This document shows positions 61,472 to 64,000 of a stretch of DNA of 64,000 bases, in pieces. The position numbers were made by a program, and so were the translations under genes. The notes under the pieces were generated by a model. The model searched no databases. It worked only from the letters and a program-made list of their open reading frames with translations, and was not told where the DNA came from. How positions within the stretch are numbered: the first letter of the stretch is position 1; each line of letters opens with the position of its first letter. The DNA is from Arcobacter suis CECT 7833 (GTDB taxonomy: Bacteria; Campylobacterota; Campylobacteria; Campylobacterales; Arcobacteraceae). The stretch spans positions 682,001-746,000 of the forward strand of contig NZ_CP032100.1 in the NCBI RefSeq assembly GCF_003544815.1, written 5' to 3'.

Positions 61472-61492
61472 TTAACAAAAAGCATTTGTTAA
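61472..61492. promoter_or_regulatory. Palindrome upstream of glpD, candidate operator
   Basis: TTAACAAA and TTTGTTAA are exact inverted repeats with a 5-base centre, 23 bases before the glpD ATG, framed further by AGCTT...AAGCT. Position suits a repressor site or leader hairpin. Regulator unknown. Confidence 0.45.
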
Positions 61493-61515
61493 AAAGCTTG
61501 TAAAATGGGGAAATT

Positions 61516-63105
61516 ATGGAATTGACTAATGAAAAAGTAGATATTGTTATCATTGGTGGTGGTTGTGTTGGAAGTGGAATTGCACTTGATGCAACACTTC
61601 GAGGATACAATGTAATTTTACTTGAAAAAAATGATTTTGCAAGTGGGGCAAGTTCTAAAAGTTCGAAGTTAGTTCATGGTGGAATTAGATATCTTGAAAA
61701 AGCCATAAAACAAAGAGATAAAGCCCAATATAATTTGGTAAAAGAAGCCATAAAAGAAAGGTCAATTTTTTTAAAAAATGCTTCAAATATCACTAAAAAA
61801 CTAAAAATCAATATTCCTATATATTCTTATTTAAATCTAATTTACACTTATTTGGGACTTTTGATTTATAAACTAATGGCAAAAAATAGAAGTTTTGGGA
61901 AAAACAGTTTTGTAAATAAAGTTGTAAGTATTTTGTTTTCTCCAAATATAAAACAAGAAAATCTAAAAGGTTTTTTATCTTTTTATGATGGAACTTTTTT
62001 AGATTCAAGAATGATTATTTCGCTTCTTCAAACAGCAGTTTTAAATGGAGCAGTTGTCAAAAACTATTGTGAAGTAAATGAGTTTTTATATGATGAGAAT
62101 GGGAAAATTTCAGGGCTTAAATACTTTGATAAAATCCAAAATAAAAAGTATGAAATAAACTCAAAAGTTGTAGTAAATGCAAGTGGTGCAAATGTTGATA
62201 ATTTAAGGTTAAAAGATGATGAAAGTATAAATGAAATTCTGGCATTAAGTAGTGGAATTCATATAGTTGTTTCAAAGGAATTTTTATCTTCAAATGAGGG
62301 AATTTTACTGCCAAAGACAAGTGATGGAAGAATTATATTTATTTTGCCATATATGAACTATTGTTTGATAGGAACAAGTGATAATAAAACTATTTACGAA
62401 GAGAATCCAAAAGTACAAGAACAAGAGATAGAATATTTGTTAAAAGAGGTAAATAATTATTTTGAAAAACATTTAACAAAAGAGGATATTTTATCTTCAT
62501 GGAGTGGAATTCGACCACTTGTAAAAAGCGATAAAAGCTCAACTGAACAAATGGTGAGAGAACATATAATTCTAAAATCAAAAAACGATTTAATTTCTAT
62601 AGCTGGTGGGAAGTGGACAACTTATAGAAAAATGGCTGAAGATTTAGTGGATTTTTTAATAAAAAATAGATTTTTAGAAAAACAAAAAAAGTGTGAAACA
62701 AAAAAACATAAACTTTTTGGAAATGATGCTGATATAAAAGATTTCGAAAAACTTATGAATTTTTTTCCTATTTCAAATAAAACAAAAAATTCTTTAAAAA
62801 CTATATATGGAAATTCTTGTACAAAAATCTTAAATCTAGCAAATGAAACAGATAACTTTGAGTTGATAAATCCTAATTTACCATATTTAAAAGCTGAAAT
62901 TGAATATTGTATAAAAGAAGAATTTGTAGAAAAACCAATAGATTTTTTAGCTAGAAGAGTAGGGCTTTGTTTTTTAGATAAAAAATTAGCATTAAGTTGT
63001 GTTGATGTTGTATGTGAGGAAATGGGAAAAATTCTTTTTTGGGATGAAAAAAGAGTAAAAAAAGAAAAATTCGAGTGTAAAGAGTATATAAATAATTATT
63101 TTTAG
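61516..63105 (+). CDS. glpD: FAD-dependent glycerol-3-phosphate dehydrogenase
   Basis: Membrane-associated flavoenzyme oxidising glycerol-3-phosphate to dihydroxyacetone phosphate and feeding electrons to quinone. The 529-residue protein has the FAD loop IIGGGCVGSGIALDATLRG, SSKSSKLVHGGIRYLE, FLPYM-like (FILPYMNYCLIGTSD) and SWSGIRPLV segments of GlpD, and the C-terminal DAO domain. No glycerol kinase or uptake gene is in the window. Confidence 0.93.
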   Translation: MELTNEKVDIVIIGGGCVGSGIALDATLRGYNVILLEKNDFASGASSKSSKLVHGGIRYLEKAIKQRDKAQYNLVKEAIKERSIFLKNASNITKKLKINIPIYSYLNLIYTYLGLLIYKLMAKNRSFGKNSFVNKVVSILFSPNIKQENLKGFLSFYDGTFLDSRMIISLLQTAVLNGAVVKNYCEVNEFLYDENGKISGLKYFDKIQNKKYEINSKVVVNASGANVDNLRLKDDESINEILALSSGIHIVVSKEFLSSNEGILLPKTSDGRIIFILPYMNYCLIGTSDNKTIYEENPKVQEQEIEYLLKEVNNYFEKHLTKEDILSSWSGIRPLVKSDKSSTEQMVREHIILKSKNDLISIAGGKWTTYRKMAEDLVDFLIKNRFLEKQKKCETKKHKLFGNDADIKDFEKLMNFFPISNKTKNSLKTIYGNSCTKILNLANETDNFELINPNLPYLKAEIEYCIKEEFVEKPIDFLARRVGLCFLDKKLALSCVDVVCEEMGKILFWDEKRVKKEKFECKEYINNYF

Positions 63106-63174
63106 TCAATAATTAACAAAAAATTAACAGCTCTTTGTAATACTTTCATAAATTTATTAATACAAGGCAAATTT

Positions 63175-64000
63175 ATGAAAAGATTTATCTCTTTATCACT
63201 TGTAACAACAGCTGTTTTGTTAAATGCAAGTGAAGTTACAAGTTTAGACACAATTAGTGTAGTTGAAACTGCGAACTCAAAAATAGTAAAAGATGTAAGT
63301 GATGAACAAATTAAAAGTGCTGATTTAGCTGAAGCTTTGAGTAAAAATGTTCCATCAATTTCAATTGTAAGAAGAAGTGGAATTGCAAATGATATTATTT
63401 TAAGAGGGCAAAAAAAAGATAATATTAATATCTTACTTGATGATGCTAAAATCTACGGAGCTTGTCCAAATAGAATGGATCCTGCAACTTCTCATGTATT
63501 AACAAACAATATTCAAAGTGTAAAAGTAATCGAAGGTCCTTATGATGTTGAAAACTTTGGAACATTAAGTGGACTTGTAAAAGTAGAAACAAAAGAACCA
63601 ACAAAAGATGTTCATGGTGAAATTAATCTAAATGCTGGTAGTTTTGGATACAAAAAAGCTAGTGCAACAGTTAGTGGTGGAACTGATAGATTTAAACTTT
63701 TAGTATCAACTTCAACAGAAGAGGGTGACCAATATAAAGATGGAAATGGAGATGATTTTTCTGAACAACAAATAGAAAAAAATGTTCCATATTCAAACCA
63801 ATACTCAAATACTAAACAAAAAGCATTTGAGAAAAAAACTCTTTTAACAAAAGGTCAATTTAACATCAATGACGACCAAGAAATAAAACTTTCATATACA
63901 GCAAATAGAAGTGATAATATTTTATATCCAACTGGTTCAATGGATGCTGATTATGATGATTCAAATATTTATACACTTGGATATACAGCTAGAAATTTAG
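63175..64000 (+). CDS. TonB-dependent receptor, N-terminal part (cut by window end)
   Basis: An open frame from ATG 63175 to the window end (275 complete codons). Signal peptide about 1-18, then a plug domain: IKSADLAEALSKNVPSISI, NDIILRGQKKDNINILLDD, VKVIEGPYDVENFGTLSG, then early barrel strands. The plug has GACPNRMDPATSH, which resembles the Cys/Met-containing loop of copper-type receptors (OprC/NosA); that substrate assignment is tentative. Energised by TonB-ExbBD, which is not in the window. Confidence 0.85.
   Translation, partial: MKRFISLSLVTTAVLLNASEVTSLDTISVVETANSKIVKDVSDEQIKSADLAEALSKNVPSISIVRRSGIANDIILRGQKKDNINILLDDAKIYGACPNRMDPATSHVLTNNIQSVKVIEGPYDVENFGTLSGLVKVETKEPTKDVHGEINLNAGSFGYKKASATVSGGTDRFKLLVSTSTEEGDQYKDGNGDDFSEQQIEKNVPYSNQYSNTKQKAFEKKTLLTKGQFNINDDQEIKLSYTANRSDNILYPTGSMDADYDDSNIYTLGYTARNL

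Overview
The window is a very AT-rich bacterial chromosome segment carrying about 65 protein genes. Gene content points to Campylobacterota (epsilon class), most likely an Arcobacter/Aliarcobacter-type organism: a soxXYZAB cluster with a mono-heme-type SoxA, side-by-side SUF and NIF-type Fe-S systems, CheV, a LapD/LapG pair, AAGGA-type ribosome binding sites and many lysine/asparagine-rich proteins. The genus is an inference from gene content; no rRNA or tRNA gene was found to confirm it.

Layout. 1-7.0 kb: periplasmic thiosulfate oxidation (soxX, Y, Z, A, a small secreted protein, soxB), then a secreted cytochrome c/thioredoxin fusion, a MOSC protein, a secreted DsrE-like protein and a secreted alpha/beta hydrolase. 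7.0-10.2 kb: an IclR regulator with a DJ-1/PfpI protein, a degenerate HD-GYP protein and a secreted rhodanese. 10.4-15.9 kb: valS, a membrane-anchored unknown, a decayed tetR remnant, a MATE pump and two tiny membrane proteins. 15.9-20.2 kb (minus): an MFS transporter and a LapG protease/LapD c-di-GMP receptor pair. 20.2-28.3 kb: rdgB, three pseudopilins, proC, bamD, lon, a rhomboid protease, small zinc-ribbon/cysteine-rich proteins, a low-molecular-weight tyrosine phosphatase and a methyltransferase. 28.6-38.2 kb: an LRV-like repeat protein, selO, and a TetR-controlled RND efflux operon (tetR, DUF2798, adaptor, RND pump, TolC, EamA). 38.3-47.6 kb: accC, the sufBCDSE-DUF59 operon, and the divergent nifS-nifU pair.

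47.8-50.0 kb is a small decayed accessory island: what looks like an internally deleted Type IIG restriction enzyme, a class III nucleotide-cyclase-like protein coupled to it, and a RhuM/ORF6N gene broken by two stops and a frameshift. The RhuM relic is bracketed by near-identical direct repeats starting exactly 1,000 bp apart. 50.1-64 kb returns to core genes: a CBS protein, a hemerythrin plus oxidase-like membrane protein behind a perfect FNR box, argH, cheV, a ThiF-family protein, a greA-argC-phosphoesterase-uvrB-nth run, glpD, and the start of a TonB-dependent receptor cut by the window edge.

The clearest regulatory observations are: the FNR box centred about 41.5 bases upstream of the expected start of the hemerythrin transcript; three similarly spaced palindromes between the divergent suf and nif operons; two TetR-type operators before the RND operon; a long inverted repeat that would hide the selO ribosome binding site; and two genes (uvrB and a 53-residue zinc-ribbon protein) whose reading frames lack ATG, GTG or TTG at the expected start.
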